A stretch of 64,000 bases of DNA from Streptomyces albus subsp. albus (GTDB taxonomy: Bacteria; Actinomycetota; Actinomycetes; Streptomycetales; Streptomycetaceae), in NCBI RefSeq assembly GCF_000719865.1, contig NZ_JOID01000033.1, positions 1 to 64,000 on the forward strand, read 5' to 3'. The notes beneath the pieces were generated by a model. The model was given only the letters and a program-made list of their open reading frames with translations, was not told where the DNA came from and searched no databases. This document shows positions 50,966-59,333 of this stretch, one piece after another. How positions within the stretch are numbered: position 1 is the first letter of the stretch; each line of letters opens with the position of its first letter. A program made the position numbers and the translations under genes.

Positions 50966-51302
50966 CCAGGATCCTCTCCAGCAGTGCCATGTCGTGCTGC
51001 TGAGCGGCGGGAACGGGTGAGCGGGCGACCAGGTGGCCGCTGTCCACCAGCCCGGAGACGATCACCTTGGTGACCGCGCCCGGGAGTTGCAGGTGGTGGC
51101 CGACCTCCGCGACGGAGAGCACTCCGGGCAGACAGAGGTCCATCACCCGGTGCGCGTGGGAACTCAGACCGGTCAGGGGCATCTTGTGGTCGGCGATGAG
51201 CAGGGTCGCCTCGTCGAGGCTGGTACGGGAGGGGGTGGCGCGGCCGCCGGTGACGGTGTACGACCGCACCATCCCCCGGCGGCGGTGCGCGGGGGGCGTC
51301 AT
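50946..51302 (-). CDS. cvnC: conservon DUF742 protein CvnC
   Basis: A 118-residue protein with a DUF742 domain (RSYTVTGGRATPSRTSLDEATLL, then HRVMDLCLPGVLSVAEVGHHLQLP), which looks like a winged helix. In conservons it is believed to interact with CvnD and CvnB in a membrane-associated complex. It overlaps cvnB by 4 bases (ATGA) and cvnD by 20 bases. Confidence 0.94.
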   Translation of the reverse strand: MTPPAHRRRGMVRSYTVTGGRATPSRTSLDEATLLIADHKMPLTGLSSHAHRVMDLCLPGVLSVAEVGHHLQLPGAVTKVIVSGLVDSGHLVARSPVPAAQQHDMALLERILDALHAL

Positions 51303-51751
51303 GAGGTCCGGGCCGGGGCCGGCCGTTCCCGGGCTTCCAGGACCGGGCGGAGCCCTCTGATCATCTTCATGGTGGCGGTGATGGCCACCGCCACCTCCTG
51401 GCTCATGGAGTCGCCCCGCACCGAGACCCCGACGCCGGTGCGCCGGCCGGCGGCGAAGACGAGGACGGTGTGGTCCTTCATGTCGCTGACGATGTGCCGC
51501 CAGGTCAGCCGGCCGTCGCCGTCGGCGTCGCCGTCGTTCAGGCCGCAGAAGCCGGAGAGGTCCTGGTTGAGCGCCTTCATCCCGGAGAAGGCGGCGCAGG
51601 CGCGCTCGGCGTCCTCCCGGGAGAGCCCGTCGGAGGCGGCCAGCAGCAGGCCGTCGGAGGTGAACAGCAGGACGTTCACGATCCCGCGTTCCCGGGCGAG
51701 TTCGTTGAGGGCCCAGGTCATGTCCACGGTGTCGGCGGTGTGCTCAGTCAT
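51299..51751 (-). CDS. cvnB: conservon roadblock protein CvnB
   Basis: A 150-residue roadblock/LC7 domain protein (LLFTSDGLLLAASDGLSREDAERACAAFSGM and later GVGVSVRGDSMSQEVAVAITATM). Such proteins act as GTPase-activating or scaffolding partners of CvnD. It lies between the kinase-like cvnA (8-base overlap) and cvnC (4-base overlap). Start is ATG 51751. Confidence 0.94.
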   Translation of the reverse strand: MTEHTADTVDMTWALNELARERGIVNVLLFTSDGLLLAASDGLSREDAERACAAFSGMKALNQDLSGFCGLNDGDADGDGRLTWRHIVSDMKDHTVLVFAAGRRTGVGVSVRGDSMSQEVAVAITATMKMIRGLRPVLEARERPAPARTS

Positions 51752-53147
51752 CGGTGGGGGTTCCTCCGGTGTCGGGCGCGGCGTATCCGGCGCTGAGTGC
51801 GCGTCGCATCTGGTCGAAGCCGGCAGCGAGGGTGTCGGGGTCGGTGGTGTCGGAGGCCGCCTCCTGGGAGGGGCCCTCCGGTGTCCGGGTGCGGCCGCGG
51901 CGGCGCCGTTTCGGCAGGCCGGACTCGGTGGACAGCGGGGGCTCGGCCGGGGTGCCGCGGCCGTCCACGGGGGCCGGGGACGGCACGGGGACCGGGTCCG
52001 GGGCGGCCGGGCCGGGAGTCTCCGGGCGGACGGCTGCCGCGGCGCGTCCGGCGGACCCGGCGTCCGGGCCGATGCGCACCGCCCCGGTGTCGTCCGGGGC
52101 GTCCCCCATCAGCGCGCCGGGCACCAGGATCACTGCCTTGACCCCGCCGCCCGCGGAGGGGGCCCCGACGTCGGCGCGGAATCCGTAGTCGCCCGCGAGG
52201 CGGCCCACGATCGCGAACCCGAGCTGCCGCTCGTCCCGCAGGTTCGTGACATCCATGACGGTGCTCTGCCGCAGCAGCCGCTCCGCCTCCTCCCGCTGGA
52301 AGACGTTCATGCCGAGGCCGGTGTCCTCGACCACGATGCTGTAGCCGCTCTGCACCTCCTGGACATAGACCGTGACCTGGTCGCTGGAGTAGGAGGTGGC
52401 GTTGTTCAGCAGCTCCGTGAGGGCGACGGTGACCGGCTCGACCACCCGGCCCTCGACGAACAGCTCGGCGGTGCGCGGGAGATAGGTGAAGGAGACCCGG
52501 TCGTAGGCGTCGATCCGGCCCCGGGCGCTCTCGACGATCTCGCGGAAGGTGCAGTTGGCGCGCTGGACGCCGGGCCAGGAGCCGGCGAGGATCCGCAGCC
52601 GCTGCAGGGTGTGCAGGGCGCGGGTCGCGAAGTGGTCGATGTCCGTGAGGCTCTGGTGGTAGGCGCCGGCGGCCGGATACTTGTCCAGTTCCTCGTCGAT
52701 CTTCATCTGCAGCCGGACGAGGTAGGTCTGCGCCTCGTCGGCGATCCCCCGCACCCCGGCGCGCGCGTCCCGGCCGATGCTCTCCCGGGTGATCGCCACG
52801 GCCTCGCGCACCAGGTCTTCCGCCGCGCTGTACGCGCTGTCGACGGGGGTGCCCTTGAGGTCGGGCTCCAGCAGGCCGGGGACGACGACACCCGGGTGTC
52901 CGCGCGCTTCGACGTCGACCACGGCGGGCAGCCGCCGTTCGACGAGGTGCCGGGCCTCGGACTCCGCCGCCCGGTTGGCGTACCGCTCCAGCTCGGCCCG
53001 CTGCCGGGCCCGTTCGCTCTGCTCTTCCACGGCTGCTTTGGCCTGTTTCAGACGCTGTCTGCCACGGGTCTGATGCACCAGCGCCGCCAGGGTGGCGGCC
53101 AGGCCGCCACCGAGGAAGAGCTCCGGTAAGAGGTGGGATTCGATCAT
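51744..53147 (-). CDS. cvnA: conservon sensor kinase-like protein CvnA
   Basis: The protein has 467 residues. A single N-terminal membrane helix (about 8-24) leads into a coiled segment rich in Glu, Arg and Lys (30-75). A long helical region follows with a histidine (AGAYHQSLTDIDHFATR), and then a histidine-kinase-type ATPase domain with an N box (ALTELLNNATSYSS), VVEDTGLGM and QLGFAIVGRLAGDYG. The last 110 residues are Pro/Ala-rich and disordered. It is the first gene of the operon. Start ATG 53147 was chosen because the membrane helix starts right after it. The ligand is unknown. Confidence 0.92.
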   Translation of the reverse strand: MIESHLLPELFLGGGLAATLAALVHQTRGRQRLKQAKAAVEEQSERARQRAELERYANRAAESEARHLVERRLPAVVDVEARGHPGVVVPGLLEPDLKGTPVDSAYSAAEDLVREAVAITRESIGRDARAGVRGIADEAQTYLVRLQMKIDEELDKYPAAGAYHQSLTDIDHFATRALHTLQRLRILAGSWPGVQRANCTFREIVESARGRIDAYDRVSFTYLPRTAELFVEGRVVEPVTVALTELLNNATSYSSDQVTVYVQEVQSGYSIVVEDTGLGMNVFQREEAERLLRQSTVMDVTNLRDERQLGFAIVGRLAGDYGFRADVGAPSAGGGVKAVILVPGALMGDAPDDTGAVRIGPDAGSAGRAAAAVRPETPGPAAPDPVPVPSPAPVDGRGTPAEPPLSTESGLPKRRRRGRTRTPEGPSQEAASDTTDPDTLAAGFDQMRRALSAGYAAPDTGGTPTDD

Positions 53148-53578
53148 TGACGTCCTTGAACGGGTGAACGGGACGGCGGACACGGGGCACCGGCCGCCGG
53201 AGACGGCGGCGGGCGCCCTGGCATGGCGGTCACGCTCCCCACGCTCCCCCTGCTCCGGGTCCGGCCTTCGGAAGAAAAACGTCAACATTGCCCCCAAGGA
53301 GGCAAGTTGGCGACCCTCCGAGGCAAAAACGGAACTTCGGAGAGTCGGCGGCGCCGACCCTATCGAACGTCTGCACCCGGCCGGGCGGTAGCACCAAGAT
53401 GTTGCCCGCGCACACACGGTCGTCACATGGTGTGCGAACGGAATTCGTCTGGAAACCGTGGGTAACTCCGCGCCGCCGGCGCCGCGCGCCCTCGCACGCC
53501 GCGCGGCCGGGGCGCGGGGGCCGGTCAACCGGTCCGGGGCGCGGGGACCGACACCCTCGGTCCGGGCGGCGGATCCCC
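53148..53578. other. 431-bp gap upstream of the conservon
   Basis: No gene is visible. It must hold the conservon promoter (minus strand). I see a TTGACG element near 53285 on the minus strand and an inverted repeat at 53411-53438. Confidence 0.5.
53411..53438. promoter_or_regulatory. inverted repeat upstream of the conservon
   Basis: CGCACAC (53411-53417) and GTGTGCG (53432-53438) are perfect 7-base arms 14 bases apart. The element is in the conservon upstream region, about 265 bases before cvnA. Confidence 0.35.
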
Positions 53579-54958
53579 TCAGGCCCGCGGCCTGCCCCCG
53601 GGGCCCGGCTGCCCCTGCGGCGTAGTGACGGGCACGGCGGCGGGGGCGGGCACCGGTTCGGGGGCGGAGGCGGACGCGGGCTCCGGGGCGGGGCCGGGGG
53701 CGGGTTCCGGGGCGTGGATGCTGCCCGTCAGGCCGGAGAGGCGGCTTCCGGTGGCGCCCGTGCGATCGGCGACGATCTCGGCGGCGATGCTCACGGCGGT
53801 CTCCTCCGGGGTCCGCGCGCCCAGGTCGAGACCGATGGGCGAGGCCAGCCGGGCGAGTTCGGGCTCGGCGAGCCCGGCCGCGCGCAGCCGGTCCAGGCGG
53901 TCGAGATGGGTGCGGCGGGAGCCCATCGCGCCGACGTACGCGAGCGGCAGGCGGAGCGCGACGGCGAGCACCGGGACGTCGAACTTGGGGTCGTGGGTGA
54001 GGACGCAGACGGCGGTCCGCCCGTCGGTCCGTCCGGCCGCCGCCTCGGCGCGCAGATAGCGGTCCGGCCAGTCGACCACCACCTCGTGCGCGTCCGGGAA
54101 GCGGCGGCGGGTGGCGAAGACGGGCCGGGCGTCGCAGACGGTCACGCGGTGGCCGAGGAACGCCCCGATCCGGGCCAGGGCCGCGGCGAAGTCGACGGCG
54201 CCGAACACGATCAGCCGGGGAGGCGCGGCGTGGACGGCCACGAAGAACCGCAGCTCCTCGCCGGGGCACCGCCCGTCGTAGCCGTAACCCAGGGTGCCGC
54301 CGCGCCCGGCGGCCAGCATCGCGCGGGCGTCGGCGGTGACGGCGGCGTCCAGGGCCGGGCTGCCGAGGGAGCCGGCGGCGCGGTCGGGCCCGACCACCAG
54401 ATGCCGGCCGAGGCGGCCCTCCGGGTCCGGGCCCCGGTTCTCCCCTCGCGGCCGGGCGCCGCCGTGGGCACCGCGGCCACTGCCGTCGGGACCACGACCG
54501 CCGGCACCTCCGCTGCCGTCACCTCCACTGCCGTCGCTGCCGGCGTCACCGCCGCCGGTGCGGTGCGCCGCCACGCAGGTGACCACGGCCACCGGCTCCC
54601 CCGCCCGGATGGCCCGCGCCGCCTCTCCGAGCTCCGGGAACGTCGTCCGGTCGACGCGCTCGACGAAGAGTTCGACCGTACCGCCGCAGGTCAGCCCGAC
54701 CGCGAAGGCGTCGTCGTCGGCGACCCCGTAGGACTGGAGCAACGGCGGGGCCCCGGCCGCCACTTCGGCCGCGAGTTCGTGCACCGCCGCCTCCACGCAC
54801 CCGCCCGACACGCTCCCGGCCGCCGTGCCGCCGGGGCCGACCAGCATGGTCGCGCCCGGCTGCCGGGGCGACGAGCGCCACGTGCCCACGACGGTGGCCA
54901 TCCCGACCGGTTCCCCGGCCCGCCACCAGCGCTCCAGGTCCTCCAGTACGTCCCGCAC
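53579..54958 (-). CDS. XdhC/CoxI-family molybdenum cofactor maturation factor
   Basis: A 459-residue XdhC-type protein. The N-terminal domain has MATVVGTWRSSPRQPGATMLV, GSVSGGCVE and VGLTCGGTVEL. A Rossmann-like C-terminal domain has PRLIVFGAVDFAAALA and GAMGSRRTH. XdhC binds and sulfurates molybdenum cofactor and inserts it into xanthine-dehydrogenase-type enzymes. Residues about 135-180 are a Gly/Ser/Asp-rich insert between the two domains. The C-terminal 50 residues are a Pro/Ala/Glu tail. I chose GTG 54958 with GGGAG 9 bases upstream; an ATG at 54985 is possible. It faces the operon it should serve. Confidence 0.88.
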   Translation of the reverse strand: MRDVLEDLERWWRAGEPVGMATVVGTWRSSPRQPGATMLVGPGGTAAGSVSGGCVEAAVHELAAEVAAGAPPLLQSYGVADDDAFAVGLTCGGTVELFVERVDRTTFPELGEAARAIRAGEPVAVVTCVAAHRTGGGDAGSDGSGGDGSGGAGGRGPDGSGRGAHGGARPRGENRGPDPEGRLGRHLVVGPDRAAGSLGSPALDAAVTADARAMLAAGRGGTLGYGYDGRCPGEELRFFVAVHAAPPRLIVFGAVDFAAALARIGAFLGHRVTVCDARPVFATRRRFPDAHEVVVDWPDRYLRAEAAAGRTDGRTAVCVLTHDPKFDVPVLAVALRLPLAYVGAMGSRRTHLDRLDRLRAAGLAEPELARLASPIGLDLGARTPEETAVSIAAEIVADRTGATGSRLSGLTGSIHAPEPAPGPAPEPASASAPEPVPAPAAVPVTTPQGQPGPGGRPRA

Positions 54959-55021
54959 GCGCGATCTCCCATCCGGTTGCCGCAACCCGGCGCCCGACCC
55001 GGTTCCCGAGGCCCGGCTCCC

Positions 55022-55066
55022 GCAATGTAAGAGGATGATACATTGCCATGTATGAGCCTCTTACAT
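55022..55066. promoter_or_regulatory. double palindromic operator over the hydroxylase operon start
   Basis: Two ATGTA-N9-TACAT elements lie at 55025-55043 and 55048-55066, 23 bases apart. Together they make a 42-bp palindrome matching at 18 of 21 positions in each half. The first element extends to 8-base arms, GCAATGTA (55022-55029) and TACATTGC (55039-55046). The element covers the possible start codons of the ferredoxin-subunit gene and faces the divergent xdhC gene. The nearest regulator candidate is the TetR gene after the operon. Confidence 0.8.
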
Positions 55067-55795
55067 ACCGCCTCGACCAGCGAGATCACGCTGCGCGTCA
55101 ACGGGGAGGAGCACCATCTGACCGTGGACAACCGTTCCACGCTGCTCGACACGCTGCGCGAAGAACTGCGCCTGACCGGCGCGAAGAAGGGGTGTGACCA
55201 CGGACAGTGCGGCGCCTGCACGGTCCTGGTCGGCGGAGAGCGGATCAACAGCTGCCTCACACTCACCGTGACCACCGAGGGGCGCGACATCGTCTCGATC
55301 GAGGGTGTGGCCGCTCTCGCCGACGGGACGGCGGGCGCGGGAACGGCGGCCGGTACGGGAACGGCGGGAACGGCCGACGGGACGGACGGGGTGGCCGCGG
55401 CGGACGGAACGGCCGCGGCGGACGGAACGGCCGCGGCGGACGGCCTCCACCCGGTCCAGCGGGCCTTCCTCGCTCACGACGGCCTCCAGTGCGGCTACTG
55501 CACCCCCGGCCAGATCTGCTCCGCCATCGGCGCCCTCGGCGAGGCCGCCCGCGGCTGGCCCAGCCGGGTGACCGGGGACCCGGTGGCGGGCGTGGCCGGC
55601 ACCGCCGGGCTGACGCCCGAGGAGGTCCGCGAACGCATGAGCGGCAACCTCTGCCGCTGCGGCGCCTATCAGGGCATCGTGGCCGCCGTCCTGGAGGCCG
55701 CGGGAGCGGACCGGGGTGAGCACGGCCCCGCCACGCCGGCCGGATCCGCCGGCCCCGCCGGATCCGCCGCGCCGTCCCGGAGGAGCCCGCGATGA
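55043..55795 (+). CDS. [2Fe-2S] subunit of a PaoABC/xanthine-dehydrogenase-type enzyme
   Basis: The protein has 250 residues. An N-terminal plant-ferredoxin-like domain has CDHGQCGACTVLVGG and INSC, and a C-terminal four-helix domain has CGYCTPGQ and CRCGAY. It carries the two [2Fe-2S] clusters that link the molybdenum site to the FAD subunit. Residues about 92-133 are an added Gly/Ala/Thr/Asp repeat (ADGTAAADGTAAADG) not expected in the family. No twin-arginine signal is seen, so the enzyme is probably cytoplasmic. The start may be TTG 55043 (AAGAGG 8 bases upstream) or ATG 55052. Its stop overlaps the next start. Confidence 0.88.
   Translation: MPCMSLLHTASTSEITLRVNGEEHHLTVDNRSTLLDTLREELRLTGAKKGCDHGQCGACTVLVGGERINSCLTLTVTTEGRDIVSIEGVAALADGTAGAGTAAGTGTAGTADGTDGVAAADGTAAADGTAAADGLHPVQRAFLAHDGLQCGYCTPGQICSAIGALGEAARGWPSRVTGDPVAGVAGTAGLTPEEVRERMSGNLCRCGAYQGIVAAVLEAAGADRGEHGPATPAGSAGPAGSAAPSRRSPR
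55393..55444 (+). repeat. 18-bp in-frame tandem repeat
   Basis: GGCCGCGGCGGACGGAAC occurs at 55393, 55411 and, changed at the end, at 55429. It encodes part of the repeated ADGTAAADG insert in the ferredoxin subunit. The period of 18 keeps the frame. Confidence 0.85.
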
Positions 55796-56820
55796 AGGAG
55801 TTCGCCTATGTACGGGCCACCGACGCCGATGAGGCCGCGGCCCTGGTGGCGGACCGCCCCGACGCGGTCTATCTGGGCGGCGGCACCAATCTCGTCGATC
55901 TCATGAAGCTCGGCGTGGCCCGGCCCGGCCTCGTCGTCGACGTCTCCCGGCTGCCCTACGACCGCGTCGAACACCGCTCCGACGGCTCGGTGCTCATCGG
56001 CGGGGCGGTGCGCAACAGCGTCCTGGCCGGGGACGCGGGCATCCGGTGGCGCTTCCCGCTGCTGTCACAGGCGCTGCTCGCGGGCGCCTCCGGGCAGCTG
56101 CGGACGGCCGCCACGGTTGCCGGGAACCTGCTGCAGCGCACCCGGTGCGGCTACTTCCAGGACGTCACCAAGCCCTGCAACAAGCGTGAGCCGGGATCCG
56201 GTTGCCCGGCGGTCGCCGGCGCGCACCGCGAGCTGGCGGTGCTCGGCACGTCCGAGCACTGCGTGGCGAGCCATCCCTCCGACATGGCGGTGGCGCTGGC
56301 CGCGCTCGACGCGACCGTCCATCTGCGCTCCCCCGGCGGCGCGGAGCGCGCGGTGCCGGTCGAGGAGCTGTATCTGCCGCCGGGCCGGACCCCGCACCGG
56401 GAGACCGTGCTGGCGCCCGGCGAGCTGATCACCGCCGTGGAGCTGCCCGCGCCGCCGCCCGGCGCCGTGATGCGCTTCCGCAAGGTGCGCGACCGCTGGT
56501 CGTACGCCTTCGCCCTGGTGAGCGTGGGGGTGTCGGTGCGGCGGGCGGACGACGGGACGCTGGACCGGGTGGCGATCGCCCTCGGCGGCGTCGCCCCGCG
56601 GCCCTGGCGCGCGCGGGCCGCCGAGGAACGGCTGCTCGGGCACCGCCCGGAGGACGCGCTGCTGCGCGCGGCCGCCGGAGCCGAACTCGCGGACGCCCGG
56701 CCGCTGCCCGGCAACGCCTTCAAACTCGGCCTGATCACCGATCTGGTCGCGGCCACGGTGCGCGATCTCGTCACCGGCGCGGATCCCGCCGCCGGCGGCC
56801 ACGGGGAGGAGCAGTCATGA
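55792..56820 (+). CDS. FAD and [4Fe-4S] subunit, PaoB type
   Basis: A 342-residue FAD-binding subunit of the molybdenum hydroxylase family (YLGGGTNLVDLMKLGVARP, VAGNLLQRTRCGYFQ). It also has the four extra cysteines of the E. coli PaoB type, in RTRCGYFQ, KPCNKREPGSGCPA and SEHCVASHPSD. These bind an extra [4Fe-4S] cluster that ordinary xanthine dehydrogenase FAD subunits lack. This identifies the enzyme as PaoABC-like, an aldehyde oxidase group. ATG 55792 overlaps the previous gene's stop. The following gene overlaps this one by ATGA. Confidence 0.93.
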   Translation: MKEFAYVRATDADEAAALVADRPDAVYLGGGTNLVDLMKLGVARPGLVVDVSRLPYDRVEHRSDGSVLIGGAVRNSVLAGDAGIRWRFPLLSQALLAGASGQLRTAATVAGNLLQRTRCGYFQDVTKPCNKREPGSGCPAVAGAHRELAVLGTSEHCVASHPSDMAVALAALDATVHLRSPGGAERAVPVEELYLPPGRTPHRETVLAPGELITAVELPAPPPGAVMRFRKVRDRWSYAFALVSVGVSVRRADDGTLDRVAIALGGVAPRPWRARAAEERLLGHRPEDALLRAAAGAELADARPLPGNAFKLGLITDLVAATVRDLVTGADPAAGGHGEEQS

Positions 56821-59096
56821 CGACGGACACCACCGCCGGGACCCGGGCCGCCGGGGCCGGCGCCACCGCACCGGCCGGAACACCGGCCACCGGGCGGACG
56901 ACGGCCCCGGCCGCGCCGGCCGCGCCCCGGGCGGACCGCGCTCCGGCGGCGCACACCCCGGCGATCGGCACTCCCCTGGTGCGCGTGGACGGCCTGGACA
57001 AGGTCACCGGCGCGGCCCGGTACGCCTACGAGTTCCCGGTGTCCGGCGCCGCGTACGTCTGGCCGGTCGGAGCCACCGTCGGCCGGGGCCGGGTCACCGG
57101 CGTCGACGCGGAGGCGGCGCTCGCCGTCCCCGGCGCCCTGGCGGTGCTCGACCACACCAACGCACCCCGGCTGCGCGCGGACTTCGCCGATTCCGGGGAG
57201 CTCCTGGGCGCGGGCGGCCACATGCTCGTCCTGCAGTCCCCCGAGGTGGCGCACCACGGCCAGATCGTGGCGGCGGCCGTGGCGGAGACCCTGGAGGCGG
57301 CGCGGGAGGCCGCGGCGGCGGTGGCCGTGACCTACGAGCGGGAGCCGCACCACGTGGTGCTCCGGGAGGACGACGACGGGCTGTACACACCCGAGGTCTC
57401 GACGAACGACGGCACCCCGGGGTTCGTGGAGCGCGGTGACCCGGACGGGGCGCTGGCCGCGGCGCCGGTCCGGGTCGAGGCGCGGTACACCACCCCCGCC
57501 CAGTTCCCCAGCCCGATGGAGCCGCACGCCACCATCGCCGCCTGGGACGGTGACGGGCGGCTGGTACTGCACAACGCCGACCAGGCCCCGTTCATGAGTT
57601 CCCTGACGCTGGCGGCGCTGTTCGGGCTGGACCCGGGCGCGGTGGAGATCGTCTCCGAGCACGTCGGCGGCGGTTTCGGCTCCAAGGGCTCCCCGCGGGC
57701 CGCGGTGATCCTGGCTGCCCTGGCCGCGCGGGCGGTCGGACGGCCGGTGAAGATCGCCGTTCACCGGCGCCAGATGCCCTCACTGACGGGCTACCGGACG
57801 CCGACCATCCAGCGGGTACGGCTCGGCGCCGGCCGCGACGGGCGGCTGACCGCCGTCGACCACGAGGCGGTGATCCAGAGTTCGCGGTCGACCGAGTTCG
57901 TCGAGCAGGTCGTCTCCTCGACCCGCATGATGTACGCGGCGCCGCACCACCGGGCGGCGCTGCGGCTGGCCCGGCTGGACGTGATGACGCCCGTCTGGTT
58001 CCGCGCCCCCGGCCACACCCCGGGCATGTTCGCCCTGGAGTCGGCGATGGACGAACTGGCGTCCGAGCTGGACATGGACCCGGTCGAGCTGCGGATCGTC
58101 AACGAGCCGGAGACCGACCCGGAGAACGGGCTGCCGTTCAGCAGCCGCGGCCTGGTGGCGTGTCTGCGGGAGGGCGCGGCCCGCTTCGGCTGGGCGGACC
58201 GCGACCCGGCACCGGCCTCGCGCCGCGAGGGGCGCTGGCTGGTCGGCACGGGCGTCGCCGCCTCCCACCACCCGGACTACGTCTTCCCCTCGTCGGCCCT
58301 GGCCCGGGCCGAGGCCGACGGCACGTACCGGGTGCGGGTGGGCGCGGCCGACCTCGGCACGGGCGCCCGTACGGTGCTGACGCAGGTGGCGGCGGACGCC
58401 CTCGGCACCGCGCCCGGCCGGGTCCGGCTGGAGATCGGCCGGGCCTCGATGGGCTCGATGGCGTTCGCGGGCGGCTCGATGGGCACCGCGTCCTGGGGCT
58501 GGGCGGTGGACAAGGCGTGCCGGGCGCTGACGGCCGAACTGGCGGCGGCCGGGGGCGCCGTACCGCCGGGCGGGCTGGAGGTGCGCGCCGACACGGCGGA
58601 GGACATCGCGGGCCGGGCGGAGCTGTCCCGGCACTGCTTCGGCGCCCAGTTCGCGCAGGTGCGGGTCGACACGGACACCGGGGAGATCCGGGTGGACCGG
58701 ATGCTGGGCGTCTTCGCGGCCGGCCGGATCCTCAACCCCCTGACAGCGCGCTCGCAGCTCGTCGGGGGGATGCTGATGGGCCAGTCGATGGCGCTGCTGG
58801 AGGGCGCCGAGGTCGACCAGGAGTTCGGGGACTTCACGAACCCGGACCTCGCCGGCTACCACATCGCCTCCCACGCCGATGTGCGCGGCGTCGAGGCCGT
58901 CTTCCTGGACGAGCGCGACGACCGGCTGAACCCGGTCGGCGGCAAGGGGATCGGGGAGCTCGGCATCGTCGGCGCGGCGGCGGCCGTCGCCAACGCGTTC
59001 CACCACGCGACCGGCGCCCGGGCCCGCGACCTGCCCATCCGGATCGAGGACGCCCGCCGGGCCCTCACGGCGGCGAGGGAAACGGCGCGGGGGTGA
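56817..59096 (+). CDS. molybdenum-binding catalytic subunit, PaoC/xanthine-dehydrogenase type
   Basis: A 759-residue catalytic subunit of the xanthine dehydrogenase / aldehyde oxidase family. The first 45 residues are Ala/Thr/Pro-rich. Then come VDGLDKVTGAARYAYEF, a molybdopterin-binding region (EHVGGGFGSKG), and the active-site glutamate in GGKGIGELGIVG near the C-terminus. It oxidises an aldehyde or heterocycle with water as oxygen donor. It overlaps the FAD gene by 4 bases, so the three subunits are translated as a unit. XdhC opposite should load the cofactor. Confidence 0.93.
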   Translation: MTTDTTAGTRAAGAGATAPAGTPATGRTTAPAAPAAPRADRAPAAHTPAIGTPLVRVDGLDKVTGAARYAYEFPVSGAAYVWPVGATVGRGRVTGVDAEAALAVPGALAVLDHTNAPRLRADFADSGELLGAGGHMLVLQSPEVAHHGQIVAAAVAETLEAAREAAAAVAVTYEREPHHVVLREDDDGLYTPEVSTNDGTPGFVERGDPDGALAAAPVRVEARYTTPAQFPSPMEPHATIAAWDGDGRLVLHNADQAPFMSSLTLAALFGLDPGAVEIVSEHVGGGFGSKGSPRAAVILAALAARAVGRPVKIAVHRRQMPSLTGYRTPTIQRVRLGAGRDGRLTAVDHEAVIQSSRSTEFVEQVVSSTRMMYAAPHHRAALRLARLDVMTPVWFRAPGHTPGMFALESAMDELASELDMDPVELRIVNEPETDPENGLPFSSRGLVACLREGAARFGWADRDPAPASRREGRWLVGTGVAASHHPDYVFPSSALARAEADGTYRVRVGAADLGTGARTVLTQVAADALGTAPGRVRLEIGRASMGSMAFAGGSMGTASWGWAVDKACRALTAELAAAGGAVPPGGLEVRADTAEDIAGRAELSRHCFGAQFAQVRVDTDTGEIRVDRMLGVFAAGRILNPLTARSQLVGGMLMGQSMALLEGAEVDQEFGDFTNPDLAGYHIASHADVRGVEAVFLDERDDRLNPVGGKGIGELGIVGAAAAVANAFHHATGARARDLPIRIEDARRALTAARETARG

Positions 59097-59333
59097 ACGG
59101 CGGTGGGGTGAACGGCGGTGGGGCGGCGGCTCCGGACCGGGCCCGGCCGGGCTCCGGTCCGGGGGCGGCGCCCCCGTTCCCGTGCCCCGGGGCGGCGTTC
59201 AGGGGCACCGCCGGGGCCGTCCTCGCACACCCGGCCCGCCGGGGTCCCGGTATCGGCGGAACCACCGGCACCGGGGTGACCGGCGGGCTCACCCGGCGCG
59301 GCTTCCCCCTGGACTTTGAGTAGGCTCTAGCGG

